From an uncultured bacterium (GTDB lineage Bacteria; Bacillota; Clostridia; Oscillospirales; Ruminococcaceae), in NCBI GenBank assembly GCA_905214345.1, contig CAJMLV010000015.1, forward strand, positions 1 through 64,000: 64,000 nt of DNA, read 5' to 3'. The first letter of the stretch is position 1. Each line of letters begins with the position of its first letter. A model generated the notes under the pieces. It was not told where the DNA came from. It searched no databases and saw only the letters and a program-made list of their open reading frames with translations. Made by a program: the position numbers and the translations under genes. Shown in pieces: positions 49,945-59,008 of the stretch.

Positions 49945-50095
49945 GCACTTTTTTCAAAAAATTTGTTATGTTCGCCAACTCTTGTCCTCTTTTTGTAACT
50001 CTGTCACGGAACCGGCGTCTTGTGTATAGTATGATAAGAAAAAACCGGGCATTTTGTCCCGGCTCCACCCATCTGACCGTAAAGGAAGGTTTGCC

Positions 50096-50419
50096 ATGAG
50101 CATTCTGGATCTGTTCCGCCGCCCCGACATCAACGACGGGCTGCGCCGCTTTGAATCCACCCCCGGCGCCGTGCTGCTGGACGTGCGCACCGCCGAAGAA
50201 TACGCCGCCGGACACCTGCCCGGCAGCCGCAATCTGCCCCTGCATCTGCTGGATACCCCGGGCATCCCTTTGCCCGATGTGAATACCCCGGTGTTTGTAT
50301 ACTGCCGCAGCGGCGCCCGCAGCGGGCAGGCCGCCGCCTGGATGAAAGCCCACGGCTTCACCCGGGTGGAAAACATCGGCGGTGTGCTGGACTACACCGG
50401 CTCCCTGCAGCGTGACTGA
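50096..50419 (+). CDS. Rhodanese-like sulfurtransferase domain protein
   Basis: 107 residues, a single rhodanese domain from ATG 50096 (AAAGGAAGG upstream). AVLLDVRTAEEYAAGHLPGSRNLPLHLL is the CH2A region, VFVYCRSGARSGQAAAWM holds the active-site Cys (about 78). The loop CRSGARS is 6 residues, as in single-domain sulfurtransferases (GlpE/PspE-like). It would move sulfane sulfur; the acceptor is unknown. Own weak promoter (TATAGT at 50026) and terminator. Confidence 0.92.
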   Translation: MSILDLFRRPDINDGLRRFESTPGAVLLDVRTAEEYAAGHLPGSRNLPLHLLDTPGIPLPDVNTPVFVYCRSGARSGQAAAWMKAHGFTRVENIGGVLDYTGSLQRD

Positions 50420-50444
50420 TGCCTCCGCCCCGCCAAAAGACAAG

Positions 50445-50479
50445 CGCCCCGCCCCGGAAAGACCTTCCGGGACGGGGCG
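50445..50479 (+). terminator. Terminator of the rhodanese gene
   Basis: 15-bp stem CGCCCCGCCCCGGAA / TTCCGGGACGGGGCG with one mismatch, 5-nt loop, then T7. Also lies 40 bp past the convergent ftsH stop. Confidence 0.9.
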
Positions 50480-50519
50480 TTTTTTTGTTTTATTCTCTTG
50501 CCGTCAAGGGCGGGATCCC

Positions 50520-52403
50520 TCAGGCGTTTTCTTCGGACTGGGCGCTCTGATTGCCGGTGGGCAGCTGGGGCACCGCGGTCAGGATACGCATGAACTCTTC
50601 GCCGCTGATGGTTTCTTTCTCGTACAGGTAACGGGCGATCTCGTCCAGCTTGCCCCGGTTCTCCCGCAGGATGGTCAGGGCTTTCTGGTGCTGTTCGCGG
50701 ACGATCTGCACCACCTTGCGGTCGATATCGGCGGCGGTGGTCTGGCTGCAGGCCAGGGAAGCATCCCCGCCCAGGTAGGCGTTGTTCACCGTTTCCAGCG
50801 CCACCATGTCGAAGTCGTCGGTCATACCGTAACGGGTGACCATGGCACGGGCCAGTCGGGTGGCCTGCTCAATATCGTTGGAAGCGCCGGTGGTCACCGA
50901 CCCGAAGACCACTTCCTCGGCGGCACGGCCGCCGGTGAAGGTGGCGATCTTGGCCATCAGCTGTTCCTTGCTCATGAGCACCTGGTCACCCTGTTCCACC
51001 TGCATGGTGAAGCCCAGGGCGCCGGAGGTACGGGGCACGATGGTGATTTTCTGCACCGGGGCGGAGTTGGACTGGATGGCCGCCACCAGGGCGTGGCCCA
51101 CTTCATGGTACGCCACGATGCTGCGTTCCTTGTCGTTGAGGATCTGGTTTTTCTTCTGGGCACCGGCCAGGATGGTATCCACGGCCTCCTGCAGGTCGTA
51201 CTGGGTGACGGCCAGGCGGTTGTGCCGTACCGCGCCCAGGGCGGCTTCGTTGATGATGTTGGCCAGCTCGGCGCCGGAAGCGCCGGAGGTCATGCGGGCC
51301 ACGATGGCAAAGTCGCAGTCGGGGCCCAGCTTCACCTTTTTGGCATGCAGGCGCAGGATCTGTTCCCTTCCCTTCAGGTCGGGCAGTTCCACCGGCACCC
51401 GGCGGTCAAAGCGGCCGGGACGGGTGAGGGCAGGGTCCAGGGATTCGGGGCGGTTGGTGGCGGCCAGAATGATGACGCCCTTGGCAGCGTCGAAGCCGTC
51501 CATCTCGGTGAGCAGCTGGTTCAGGGTCTGCTCCCGTTCGTCGTTGCCGCCCAGACCGGAGGCACCGTCACGCTTTTTGCCGATGGTATCGATCTCGTCG
51601 ATAAAGACGATGCAGGGCGCTTTTTCGTTAGCCTGCTTGAACAGGTCACGCACCTTGGAGGCGCCCATGCCCACAAACATTTCCACAAATTCGCTGCCCG
51701 CAATGCTGAAGAAGGGCACGCCGGCTTCACCTGCCACGGCACGGGCCAGCAAAGTCTTGCCGGTACCCGGAGGGCCCACCAGCAGCACGCCCTTGGGCAT
51801 CTTGGCGCCGATGGATTCATATTTCTGGGGGTTGTGCAGGAAATCCACGATCTCCTGCAGGCTTTCCTTGGCCTCGTCCTCACCGGCCACATCCGCAAAC
51901 TTGATGGCGGTGCCTTCCTCCACCACATACTGTTTGGCGCCGGATTTGCCGCCGCCGAACATCATGGCGTTGGGACCGCCCATATTGTTCATCCGCTTGC
52001 GCATCATGAAGCTGATCCAGGTGACCAGCAAAATCATGGGGAGGAACATGATGATGATATTCAGGATGGTATCGATGGGCCCGGGGTCGTTGATGACCTT
52101 GTCAAACTTGACGCCGGCTTCCTCCAGACGGTCCACCAGTTTCAGGTCCTGGGCGATGGCGTTGGTCTCGTAACTGTTGTTTTCCTTGTCGATAAAGTAG
52201 ATCTTTTCATCGTCGATCTGCACGGTGGTCAGTTTGTCATCTTCCAGCATCTGCAAAAAGGTGCCGTAATCCACCTGCTGGACCCCGGCACGCAGCATCA
52301 TGGGGAACACCAGGGTATTGAACAGAATCACAATGAGAAAGATCACCAGGTAGCTGACCCACAATGATTTTTTGGGGTCGCGGGGTTTCTTGGTCTCCTG
52401 CAT
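50520..52403 (-). CDS. ftsH: ATP-dependent zinc metalloprotease FtsH
   Basis: 627 residues from ATG 52401-52403. Two TM helices (SLWVSYLVIFLIVILFNTLVF and ILNIIIMFLPMILLVTWI) flank a small outside domain; Walker A VGPPGTGKTLLARAV near 209; SRH region around ATNRPESLDPALTRPGRFDR; protease site YHEVGHALVAAI (HExxH, about 432). C-terminal acidic tail. Membrane quality-control protease and regulator of short-lived proteins; usual length. The -35/-10 elements upstream are not clear; the first 150 bp upstream holds no other gene than the S66 peptidase terminator. Confidence 0.97.
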   Translation of the reverse strand: MQETKKPRDPKKSLWVSYLVIFLIVILFNTLVFPMMLRAGVQQVDYGTFLQMLEDDKLTTVQIDDEKIYFIDKENNSYETNAIAQDLKLVDRLEEAGVKFDKVINDPGPIDTILNIIIMFLPMILLVTWISFMMRKRMNNMGGPNAMMFGGGKSGAKQYVVEEGTAIKFADVAGEDEAKESLQEIVDFLHNPQKYESIGAKMPKGVLLVGPPGTGKTLLARAVAGEAGVPFFSIAGSEFVEMFVGMGASKVRDLFKQANEKAPCIVFIDEIDTIGKKRDGASGLGGNDEREQTLNQLLTEMDGFDAAKGVIILAATNRPESLDPALTRPGRFDRRVPVELPDLKGREQILRLHAKKVKLGPDCDFAIVARMTSGASGAELANIINEAALGAVRHNRLAVTQYDLQEAVDTILAGAQKKNQILNDKERSIVAYHEVGHALVAAIQSNSAPVQKITIVPRTSGALGFTMQVEQGDQVLMSKEQLMAKIATFTGGRAAEEVVFGSVTTGASNDIEQATRLARAMVTRYGMTDDFDMVALETVNNAYLGGDASLACSQTTAADIDRKVVQIVREQHQKALTILRENRGKLDEIARYLYEKETISGEEFMRILTAVPQLPTGNQSAQSEENA

Positions 52404-52538
52404 ACAAAAACAATCCTCTCTTTTGTAAATGGCTCTCGGGCCATGGTTACAGCATGCGCCCAAAAAATGAACAGCCCGTGAAGCCATTTTGAACACAAGG
52501 AAAACATTGCGTTATCTGCCGCTGCGACTGCCAAAAAA

Positions 52539-52564
52539 GCCGCCGGAACAGGCGTTCCGGCGGC
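52539..52564 (-). terminator. Terminator after the S66 peptidase gene
   Basis: Perfect 11-bp stem GCCGCCGGAAC / GTTCCGGCGGC, 4-nt loop, T6 on the minus strand; T4 on the plus side. Confidence 0.9.
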
Positions 52565-52581
52565 TTTTGGCCCAGGTTCCG

Positions 52582-53583
52582 TCAGCAGACGGGGGATTCC
52601 AGCAGGCGCAGGGTCTTTGCGTCCGCATCCAGTTCCATCTCGCAGCCCAGGGGCAGAGTGAGCATGGGGTGGGTGTGGCAGCAGTCAAACTGTGCCAGAA
52701 CGGGCAGGCGGCTGTCCGGTCCCAGCACCTCCAGCAAAATGTCCCAGGGGGTGCGGCCGGTGCCGTTGTCGTCGAATTTCTCGTGCTTGCCCAGCACAAT
52801 ACCGCCCACACGGTCGAACACTCCCGCCAGCTTGAGCAGGGAGAAGGACCGCTCGATGGTGCAGGCATCCTTGAGGGAGTCTTCCAGCAAAAGGATGTCA
52901 CCCGGCCGAATTTCCGGCATATAGGGGGTGCCGAAGAATCCTTCCATGGTGTTCAGGTTGCCCCCGATGAGCCGCCCCCGGCACCGCCCGGGACGCGCAC
53001 AGACCCACTGGTTGGGGCTGGGCGTCTTGGCACGGTCCTGTTCGGCCCAGTTGATGTGCTCATCGGTCCAGACTTTGGGCATGGGGAAGGAATACGGCAG
53101 GGGCAGCCCCGCCGACAGCATCCCCACAAAATGGGAGAAGGTCTCGTCCACATAGGGCGGCAGTTCCCCGAAGGAGGAGGCCAGGGCCGGACCGTAAAAG
53201 GTGACGAGGCCGGTTCTGGCATAGACCGCCAGCAGCAGGGCGGTGGTGTCGGAATAGCCGATGATGATTTTGGGGTGCTGCTTCAGGTATTCGTAATCGA
53301 TATAAGGCAGGATGGAGTTGGTGTTGTTGCCGCCGATGGCCGCCATCAGGACCCTGACGCGGTCGTCATGGAGCAGGCGGTTGAATTCCTGTGCCCGGTC
53401 CCGGATGGACCCGGAACGGTAAAAATCCTGTTTACCCCGCAGCATGCCGTCGGTCACGGGGAAACCGTGCCGTTCCAGATAGAGTTTTCCCCGGTCATAA
53501 CGAACGGGCACGGTAGCGGAGATGGGCGACGAGGACGAAAACACCCCGATGCAGTCGCCGGGGCGAAGGGCAGCGGCTTTCAT
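52582..53583 (-). CDS. S66-family peptidase (LD-carboxypeptidase/MccF-like)
   Basis: 333 residues from ATG 53581-53583, with GGGAGGAG 5 nt upstream. LRPGDCIGVFSSSSP start and MAAIGGNNTNSILPYIDYEYLKQHPKIIIGYSDTTALLLAVYARTGLVTFYGPAL place it in the S66 family closest to MccF, which hydrolyses peptide-nucleotide antibiotics and muramyl tetrapeptides. The nucleophile-elbow region reads GGNNTNS; where related proteins as I recall them have NSN, here is NTN, so the Ser nucleophile may be replaced by Thr, though the alignment is from memory. PCTIERSF.. and GGIVLGKHE match the Glu/His part. Single-gene unit. Confidence 0.85.
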   Translation of the reverse strand: MKAAALRPGDCIGVFSSSSPISATVPVRYDRGKLYLERHGFPVTDGMLRGKQDFYRSGSIRDRAQEFNRLLHDDRVRVLMAAIGGNNTNSILPYIDYEYLKQHPKIIIGYSDTTALLLAVYARTGLVTFYGPALASSFGELPPYVDETFSHFVGMLSAGLPLPYSFPMPKVWTDEHINWAEQDRAKTPSPNQWVCARPGRCRGRLIGGNLNTMEGFFGTPYMPEIRPGDILLLEDSLKDACTIERSFSLLKLAGVFDRVGGIVLGKHEKFDDNGTGRTPWDILLEVLGPDSRLPVLAQFDCCHTHPMLTLPLGCEMELDADAKTLRLLESPVC

Positions 53584-53607
53584 GACAACTCCTCCCAAAA
53601 GACAGCG

Positions 53608-53626
53608 GCCCCGGCAGAGCCGGGGC
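53608..53626 (-). terminator. Weak terminator after the exported-protein operon
   Basis: 8-bp stem GCCCCGGC / GCCGGGGC with a 3-nt loop, then CGCTGTCTTTTG on the minus strand. The T-run is delayed; it lies between the lipoprotein stop and the S66 peptidase start, so partial read-through is possible. Confidence 0.5.
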
Positions 53627-53673
53627 GGGCTGTGAGATATTGGGGAAAGTATAGCACCGGGGAAAAAGCACTG

Positions 53674-55077
53674 TCAAGACGCGGCTTCTTCCGCCTGTTC
53701 CACGTACTCCTGCACCGACTGCAAAGAAGTCTGTACATCCGCCACTTCTTCTTCGGGGGTGACGGGGCTGGGGATGGTGGTGTAGATGGGATACCTGGAG
53801 CCGCTTGCGTACAATTCCAGCAGCAGACGGTCATCGCCAGTTTCGCACAACACACTGGACACATAATAACCCGACGGAATTTCCCCGGCCATCTGCTGCA
53901 GTTCTTCCAGGGTGTAGGCATAGCCGGTGGACAGTTCCATGATGGCGGCCATCTGGTTCTTATAGCTGTAAACAAAACGCTCTGCACCGCCGGGGTTGTT
54001 GATAGGCGCGGCCGTGGCCACGCTGCCCTCCAAAGTACAGAGGGTCCGGCTTTCCCCTGCCAGCAGGTCGTAGACGCACAGTTCGTCCTGTTGGTCCACA
54101 CTGCGGGAGTAGACCAGTTCATCCCCCACAATGGACAGTATTCGCACCTTGTCGTCCGGCATCCGGATTTTTTCGGTTTCGCCGGTAGCGGGATCATACA
54201 GCCAGCAGTCATAGGTAGCTTCCCGTTCCAGGGCGTAAAAGCCGCTGTAATTGCCGTACAGAAACATGGTGTTCATATCCACTGGTGAGCGGAAATGGCG
54301 CAGCACCAATTTCCCGTTCCAGCCGCCCATCATGGTGGTGTAGCCCGGGTCGGGGATCTCAAAGGTATCAACTTGGCTGTCCAGCCCAATGCGAATGACG
54401 TATTCCACCGTATTTACATCCAGGTTGCCGTCCATCACCATCCCGTACAGCGCTTCACCGTCCCAGCAGACAAGACTGGGATTCACCCCTTCCGGCAGGG
54501 TGACCAGACGTTCCCGACTCAGGCCGTCGGCACTGATGCGGTCCACATAGCTAGGCTCCTGCAGCTGGTCTATGCACTCCTGCAGATATTGCCGTCCCCT
54601 TTCGCCGGGGTATTCCACTTCCAGCCGGGCGGGGTCGTTCAGGACAGCTTCATAGGCTTCCATCATATTCTGTTCGCTGCTGCTGTCCCAGCCAAGGTGA
54701 TAGAGCAGAAGGGAACCGTCCCCCGCCGCGATGATCTGGTACTGGCTCAGGAGATTGAGGTAAGCCAGACATTCGCTGCTGTCATGGGTACAGCCCGGCA
54801 CACGGCATACGGGGGTTTCCTCCAGCGTGTCGTAATCCACCCGGGTGACCAGATTATATCCGTAGCTGTCATCTTCAGATTTCCAGCCGCGGTACTGGCT
54901 CCGGTAATAACAGGTGGTGTCGGAACTGTACAGCGGCCGCATCTCCCCCACAGTCCAGACGGCGGTGATCTCGGCGGCAGCAGCGGTTTCCGGGGTTGCA
55001 GACGTGCCACCGCCGGAACAGGCAGTAAGCCCCACCAGCAGAAGAACCGGCCAAAGTTGCTTGTGCGCCGGTTTCAT
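53674..55077 (-). CDS. Exported lipoprotein, beta-propeller-like (two-component operon)
   Basis: 467 residues. Signal peptide MKPAHKQLWPVLLLVGLTAC with lipobox LTAC, then a Ser/Gly/Thr-rich spacer and a body of repeated beta segments (NLVTRVDYDTLEETPVCRVPGCTHDSSEC, DCWLYDPATGETEKIRMPDDKVRIL, DELCVYDLLAGESRTL) that resembles a TolB/DPP4-like propeller. Family not recognised beyond that. The stop and start are coupled with the upstream exported protein (ATGA overlap), and both follow a histidine kinase, so it may be a target or partner of that system. Cys-rich CRVPGCTHDSSEC near residue 90 recurs in similar Clostridia lipoproteins. Confidence 0.75.
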   Translation of the reverse strand: MKPAHKQLWPVLLLVGLTACSGGGTSATPETAAAAEITAVWTVGEMRPLYSSDTTCYYRSQYRGWKSEDDSYGYNLVTRVDYDTLEETPVCRVPGCTHDSSECLAYLNLLSQYQIIAAGDGSLLLYHLGWDSSSEQNMMEAYEAVLNDPARLEVEYPGERGRQYLQECIDQLQEPSYVDRISADGLSRERLVTLPEGVNPSLVCWDGEALYGMVMDGNLDVNTVEYVIRIGLDSQVDTFEIPDPGYTTMMGGWNGKLVLRHFRSPVDMNTMFLYGNYSGFYALEREATYDCWLYDPATGETEKIRMPDDKVRILSIVGDELVYSRSVDQQDELCVYDLLAGESRTLCTLEGSVATAAPINNPGGAERFVYSYKNQMAAIMELSTGYAYTLEELQQMAGEIPSGYYVSSVLCETGDDRLLLELYASGSRYPIYTTIPSPVTPEEEVADVQTSLQSVQEYVEQAEEAAS

Positions 55078-55874
55078 TGGACCACCTCCCTTGTGTAAGG
55101 TCCCAGCTGCAGGCTCAGGAAATACCGCTGATTGTTGAAGTCGGTATAGGTATCCGATCCCGTGGCACAGGTCATCAGGGCCTGCCCGCTGGCGCTGTAC
55201 AGGCCGCTCTGCTCGTAGTCGGTGCCTGTGGGCACGGTCCAGTCCCCCAGCCCGTCCAGTTCATTCAGTTCCACCCAGGCGGGCAAACTGACGGCGGGGT
55301 CGATCTCATGCCCCTGTTCGGCGCTGATCCACAGCGCCACCACCTTTCCGGTCAGGCTGTCCACCTCCAGGTTCAAGATACAGATGTCGGAGTTTTCCCC
55401 CACACAGGTCACCAGACGCACAAAGCCCAGACTGTCGGTACTGTAATAGGTAGGTCCGGCCCAGTAGTCCATCTCCTGTTTTATCTGCTCCATCCATGCC
55501 TGGGGCAGCACGCCCCCGTCCACCAGGGTCCGCAGCAGTTCGTCCCGGTACTGCTCCATGGTCGAATCGGCATAGGCCATATCCGCGGAGTAGGTAGCGC
55601 CGGACAGATACATTCCCTGCACCCCTTCTTCCTCGGTATAAAGCGGACCTGCCACGCTCTTTTGGGCCAGCTTCACCCGGGTGTTCAGCTGGCGCAGCAG
55701 ATAATAGTCATCCCCCGTGGGCACCATGGAGGTATAGGGTGTTTCCTGGTCCTGGCGCTGGCCCACCAGGGCAGCGTCGGTCAGAGCAAACCACCCCAGA
55801 GGGATGGCCGCCAGGGGCACGATGGCCGCTGCGCACACCGCCAGCAGCAGTCCCCGTTTGGCTTTCAGCTTCAT
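55074..55874 (-). CDS. Membrane-anchored exported protein of unknown function
   Basis: 266 residues. An N-terminal TM/signal (LLLAVCAAAIVPLAAIPLGWFALTDA) then an outside domain of about 235 residues with no Cys cluster or catalytic motif recognised. Both ends are joined by ATGA overlaps (with the kinase upstream and lipoprotein downstream), so four genes RR-HK-this-lipoprotein form one coupled unit. It might act as an accessory sensor for the kinase. Confidence 0.7.
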   Translation of the reverse strand: MKLKAKRGLLLAVCAAAIVPLAAIPLGWFALTDAALVGQRQDQETPYTSMVPTGDDYYLLRQLNTRVKLAQKSVAGPLYTEEEGVQGMYLSGATYSADMAYADSTMEQYRDELLRTLVDGGVLPQAWMEQIKQEMDYWAGPTYYSTDSLGFVRLVTCVGENSDICILNLEVDSLTGKVVALWISAEQGHEIDPAVSLPAWVELNELDGLGDWTVPTGTDYEQSGLYSASGQALMTCATGSDTYTDFNNQRYFLSLQLGPYTREVVQ

Positions 55875-57298
55875 TGGGCACCTCCCTGCTCCGGCTTTTC
55901 CGCGATCTGCAGATTGACGGTAACGGCAGTTCCCTTGCCGGGGTCACTTTTGATGGTCAGGGTGCCGTCGTGGGCCTGGGCAATGCGGCTGCACAGCGCC
56001 AGACCCAGACCGCTGCCGCCCTGCTTGCGGGCGCGGGATTTATCCACCATGTAAAAGGGTTCGGTGACCCGGGTCAGCTGATCGGCAGGGATGCCGCAGC
56101 CGCGATCCCGCACCCGGAGCAGCACCGTTTTGCCCACCTGTTCGGCGGTGATGGTGATGAGCCCCCCCGGCCCGGCCTTGGCGGCGTTGGAGATCAGGTT
56201 GAGGACCAGATCGCAGAGCAGGTCCCCGTCCCCCATCACCCACAGCCCGGTGGGAATGGCTTCCGCCCGGGCGTTGCCGTTCTGTTCCAGCGCCGGGCGG
56301 GCCGCCTGTATCGCTCTGGCCACCACTTTATCCAGATTCAGCGGAACCAATGTCAGTTCCTCCTCGTCCAGGTGGAGCAGCTGCAGCAGCTTGACGCTGA
56401 GATTTTCCAGCCGGTGAGCCTCATGGTAGATGGCTCCGGCGGCTTCCCTCTGTTCTTCGGGGTCGGGCTGCATACTGCGCAGAAGGTCCGCGTAGCCCAG
56501 AATACCGGTCATGGGAGTCTTGAGCTCATGGGTAAACGCCCCCATAAAATCCTCCCGCTGCTGCACCGAAAGTTCCAGCGCCGCCACCTTTTCCTGCACG
56601 GCGGCGGCCATGGTGTCGAAGCTTTCACTCAGCTGACCGATCTCGTCATCGGTGTGCAGGTCGGTGCGCAGGGCATAGTTCCCCGCCGCGATCTGCCGGC
56701 TGGCCCGGTTGAGCAGCGCCAGCGGACGGATAAGACGGCGGCTGAACAAAAAGGCCGCCACCGCCGCCCCGATGACCACGGCGGCTTCCAGCAGAAGGAA
56801 TCGCTGCAGACTGCGGGCACGGGCGGCAAACACTTCCGAAAGGTCATAGGCAGTGTAGAGGGTCCAGTCGTCCAGCAGGTCGGTACCGTACACCCGCCAC
56901 AGGCTGTCGCCGTTGCGCAGCACCACGTCCTGCCCGCTGCCGGGCAGATCGTTTTTTCCCCATACGGCGGGCATGCTGGAATACACCGCCCCTTCCTCCG
57001 TCTCGCCGTCGGTGCGGTAGAGAGCGGCCAGCTGGGTGGTGGTATTATCCTCGGTCTCCAGCAGTTCGGCGCAGAACTCCCGCAGGACTTCCGCAGTCAC
57101 CGCTTCGCCCTGGCGGTGGAGGGTGAGCATCTCGTTTTCCAGGGTATAGCAGATCATGCTGTGGCTGTTCTGTTCCTGCACCGCCGAAGCCGACAGCCGG
57201 TCCCGGAAATCGCCGTACAGCAGCGCGCTGCCGCCCAAAGCAAAGAAGGTCACCACCACCAGCAGGATGGTGCAGACCAGTTTTTCAGAAAATCGCAT
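55871..57298 (-). CDS. Sensor histidine kinase
   Basis: 475 residues. TM1 at about 8-28, extracytoplasmic sensor of about 135 residues, TM2 at about 168-186, HAMP domain about 187-240 (LIRPLALLNRASRQIAAGNYALRTDL), HisKA with FTHELKTPMTGILGYADLLR (phospho-His 257), and ATPase motifs NLISNAAKAG (N box), RDRGCGIPADQL (G1), GSGLGLALCSRIAQAHDG (G2). It should pass phosphate to the OmpR-type regulator 33 bp upstream. Stop overlaps the next gene. The signal is unknown; no link to a known sensor family is visible. Confidence 0.92.
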   Translation of the reverse strand: MRFSEKLVCTILLVVVTFFALGGSALLYGDFRDRLSASAVQEQNSHSMICYTLENEMLTLHRQGEAVTAEVLREFCAELLETEDNTTTQLAALYRTDGETEEGAVYSSMPAVWGKNDLPGSGQDVVLRNGDSLWRVYGTDLLDDWTLYTAYDLSEVFAARARSLQRFLLLEAAVVIGAAVAAFLFSRRLIRPLALLNRASRQIAAGNYALRTDLHTDDEIGQLSESFDTMAAAVQEKVAALELSVQQREDFMGAFTHELKTPMTGILGYADLLRSMQPDPEEQREAAGAIYHEAHRLENLSVKLLQLLHLDEEELTLVPLNLDKVVARAIQAARPALEQNGNARAEAIPTGLWVMGDGDLLCDLVLNLISNAAKAGPGGLITITAEQVGKTVLLRVRDRGCGIPADQLTRVTEPFYMVDKSRARKQGGSGLGLALCSRIAQAHDGTLTIKSDPGKGTAVTVNLQIAEKPEQGGAQ

Positions 57299-57331
57299 GC
57301 GCGGTCTCCTTTCGGCAGGTTTCTCCCGTCT

Positions 57332-57985
57332 TTACTCTTTTTTCAGGCGATACCCCACACGATAGACCGTCTCGATCTTATCGTGCCAATCCAGTTTTTT
57401 CCGCAGGCGCTGGATGTGCAGGTCCAGGGTGCGGGTGTCGGCCATCTCGCCGCCCCACACCCGCTCGTACAGCACATCCCGGTAGAGCGCCGCCCCCCGG
57501 TTGCGCATGAGCTGTTCCAGCAGGGCAAATTCCCGGGGCGTCAGGTCCACATCCTGCCCCGCCCGGGTCACCCGGCGTTCGGCCAGGTCCATGGTCACGT
57601 CAAAGGCGGAAAGCGTCTGCCCGCCCCGGCCGGTGCGGCGCAGCACCGCTTCCACCCGGGCGATGAGTTCCTCCACCTCAAAGGGTTTGATCAGGTAATC
57701 GTCCGCCCCCAGGCTCAAGCCCCTGACCCGGTCCTTCACGCTGGATTTGGCGGTGATGAAAATGACCGGCGTACCCATGGGGCGCAGGTATTCCAGCAGG
57801 TCGTAGCCGTCCAGCCCCGGCAGCATGATGTCCAGCAAGGCCAGGTCATAGTCGTTGGCTTCGATCAGGTCGGCGGCGGTGACGCCGTCGTTGGCCACGG
57901 TACAGTCGTACCCGACGCGTTTCAGGCTCACTTCGATCAGGCGCGAAATGGTCGCCTCATCCTCCACGATCAAGATTCGATTCAT
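57332..57985 (-). CDS. OmpR/PhoB-type response regulator
   Basis: 217 residues. Receiver: IVEDEATISRLIEVSL with acidic pair, ALLDIMLPGLDGY with phospho-Asp 52, VIFITAKSS with Thr/Lys and SLGADDYLIKPFE. C-terminal winged helix (VDLTPREFALLEQLMRNRGAALYRDVLYERVWG ... TRTLDLHIQRLRKKLDWHDKIETVYRVGYRL) binds direct repeats. First gene of the four-gene unit; an 11-bp-spaced direct repeat precedes it (58020-58036), which suggests autoregulation. AGGGGG precedes the ATG. Confidence 0.95.
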   Translation of the reverse strand: MNRILIVEDEATISRLIEVSLKRVGYDCTVANDGVTAADLIEANDYDLALLDIMLPGLDGYDLLEYLRPMGTPVIFITAKSSVKDRVRGLSLGADDYLIKPFEVEELIARVEAVLRRTGRGGQTLSAFDVTMDLAERRVTRAGQDVDLTPREFALLEQLMRNRGAALYRDVLYERVWGGEMADTRTLDLHIQRLRKKLDWHDKIETVYRVGYRLKKE

Positions 57986-58019
57986 CCAAAAGCCCCCTCA
58001 TCTTGTATCTTATGGGCCC

Positions 58020-58036
58020 ATTGTACCCGAATTGTA
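58020..58036. promoter_or_regulatory. Direct repeat before the response regulator, possible operator
   Basis: ATTGTA-N5-ATTGTA on the plus strand (TACAAT-N5-TACAAT on the minus strand), 11-bp period, the spacing expected for tandem OmpR-type half-sites. The copy nearer the gene (58020-58025) can act as -10 TACAAT, with only a weak -35. Confidence 0.5.
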
Positions 58037-58066
58037 TCCAAAAATCCTGGAAAAGTTCCAAAAAAA

Positions 58067-58091
58067 CAAGGTCCCCTGCACGGGGACCTTG
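58067..58091 (-). terminator. Terminator after the HAD hydrolase gene
   Basis: Perfect 10-bp stem CAAGGTCCCC / GGGGACCTTG with a 5-nt loop, then T7 on the minus strand; 16 bp past the stop. Confidence 0.92.
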
Positions 58092-58106
58092 CGAAAAAGG
58101 CAGATA

Positions 58107-58949
58107 TTATCCGCGCAGCGCACTGCGCAGGGCCGCCAGCAGTTCGTTCTGATACGCCGGGTTGAAGGTGCCGTGCAGCAGCTTGGGCAGGGCCTCCTCC
58201 TGCAGACGGCGCCAGCTTTCGGCTTCCCGCCCGGGCAGGATGGGCACAAAGGCTACCCCGTTGGCCGCGGCGGCCTGGGCGTCACCCATGGCATCGCCCA
58301 CCATCATGACCTTGCGGCTCTCGTACCCGCAGGCCAGCATCACGGCGATGGAGTTGGCCTTGCTGCCCACTTCCTGGCCGAAGATGACGTCCGCATGGCG
58401 GGACAGGCCGTACCGGGTCCACTCGCTCTCAATGGCGGATTCGTTGGCCGCAGACACCACCGCCACGTCGGCTACGGCGTGCAGCTGGCGCAGGCTGGTC
58501 TCCACACCGGGGAACGGCTCAAAGGTGGGTTCCAGGGCCTGGATACGGCGGTTGCAGGCGTTGTTCCACTCCTGCAGCTTGCGCAGCGCCAGGCTGCCGG
58601 TGCGCAGCATCTCCTGCTGCAGGCTGGCGGTGCTCAGTTCCGAAGCAGTGCGCACCCAGGCGGCAATATCCTCCGACCCGGGCACGTCCACGCCCCGGTT
58701 CTTCAGCCGGTCGAAGATCTGCACCACGCTCTCAAACCGGGGGATGCCCCGGGTGATGCCGGTGATGTTGATTTCCTTCCAGGCAGAGGTGATCATATCG
58801 GCGTATTCATCCAGAGAGAACACGCGGATCAGTTCCGGGCAAAAGACGGTGCAGTGCTTGATGCGAACGGTGTCCATCACGCAGCCGTCTGAGTCCATGC
58901 ATACCAAAAATTCACGTTTTTTCACAAAATCCGTCAGCGCACTTGCCAT
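58107..58949 (-). CDS. HAD-superfamily hydrolase
   Basis: 280 residues from ATG 58947-58949. FLVCMDSDGCVMDTV has the DxD nucleophile pair (DSDGC, an unusual DxDxC form of DxDxT), the cap lies at about 30-170, VVSAANESAIESEW gives motif II (Ser), GSKANSIAVMLAC the Lys, and MMVGDAMGDAQAAAANG the acidic motif IV (GDAxGD). The phosphoglycolate-phosphatase-like type; substrate unknown. Own promoter at 59009-59037 and terminator. Confidence 0.9.
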   Translation of the reverse strand: MASALTDFVKKREFLVCMDSDGCVMDTVRIKHCTVFCPELIRVFSLDEYADMITSAWKEINITGITRGIPRFESVVQIFDRLKNRGVDVPGSEDIAAWVRTASELSTASLQQEMLRTGSLALRKLQEWNNACNRRIQALEPTFEPFPGVETSLRQLHAVADVAVVSAANESAIESEWTRYGLSRHADVIFGQEVGSKANSIAVMLACGYESRKVMMVGDAMGDAQAAAANGVAFVPILPGREAESWRRLQEEALPKLLHGTFNPAYQNELLAALRSALRG

Positions 58950-59008
58950 ACCTTCCAGCCCCCTTGCTGTTGCACACACACTGCTGCTATCATACAGCTT
59001 ATTTTTCT

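Noticed and set aside
55739..58165. Plus-strand open frame of 808 codons over the two-component genes
   Set aside because: Opposite of kinase and regulator genes with complete motifs; no ribosome site.
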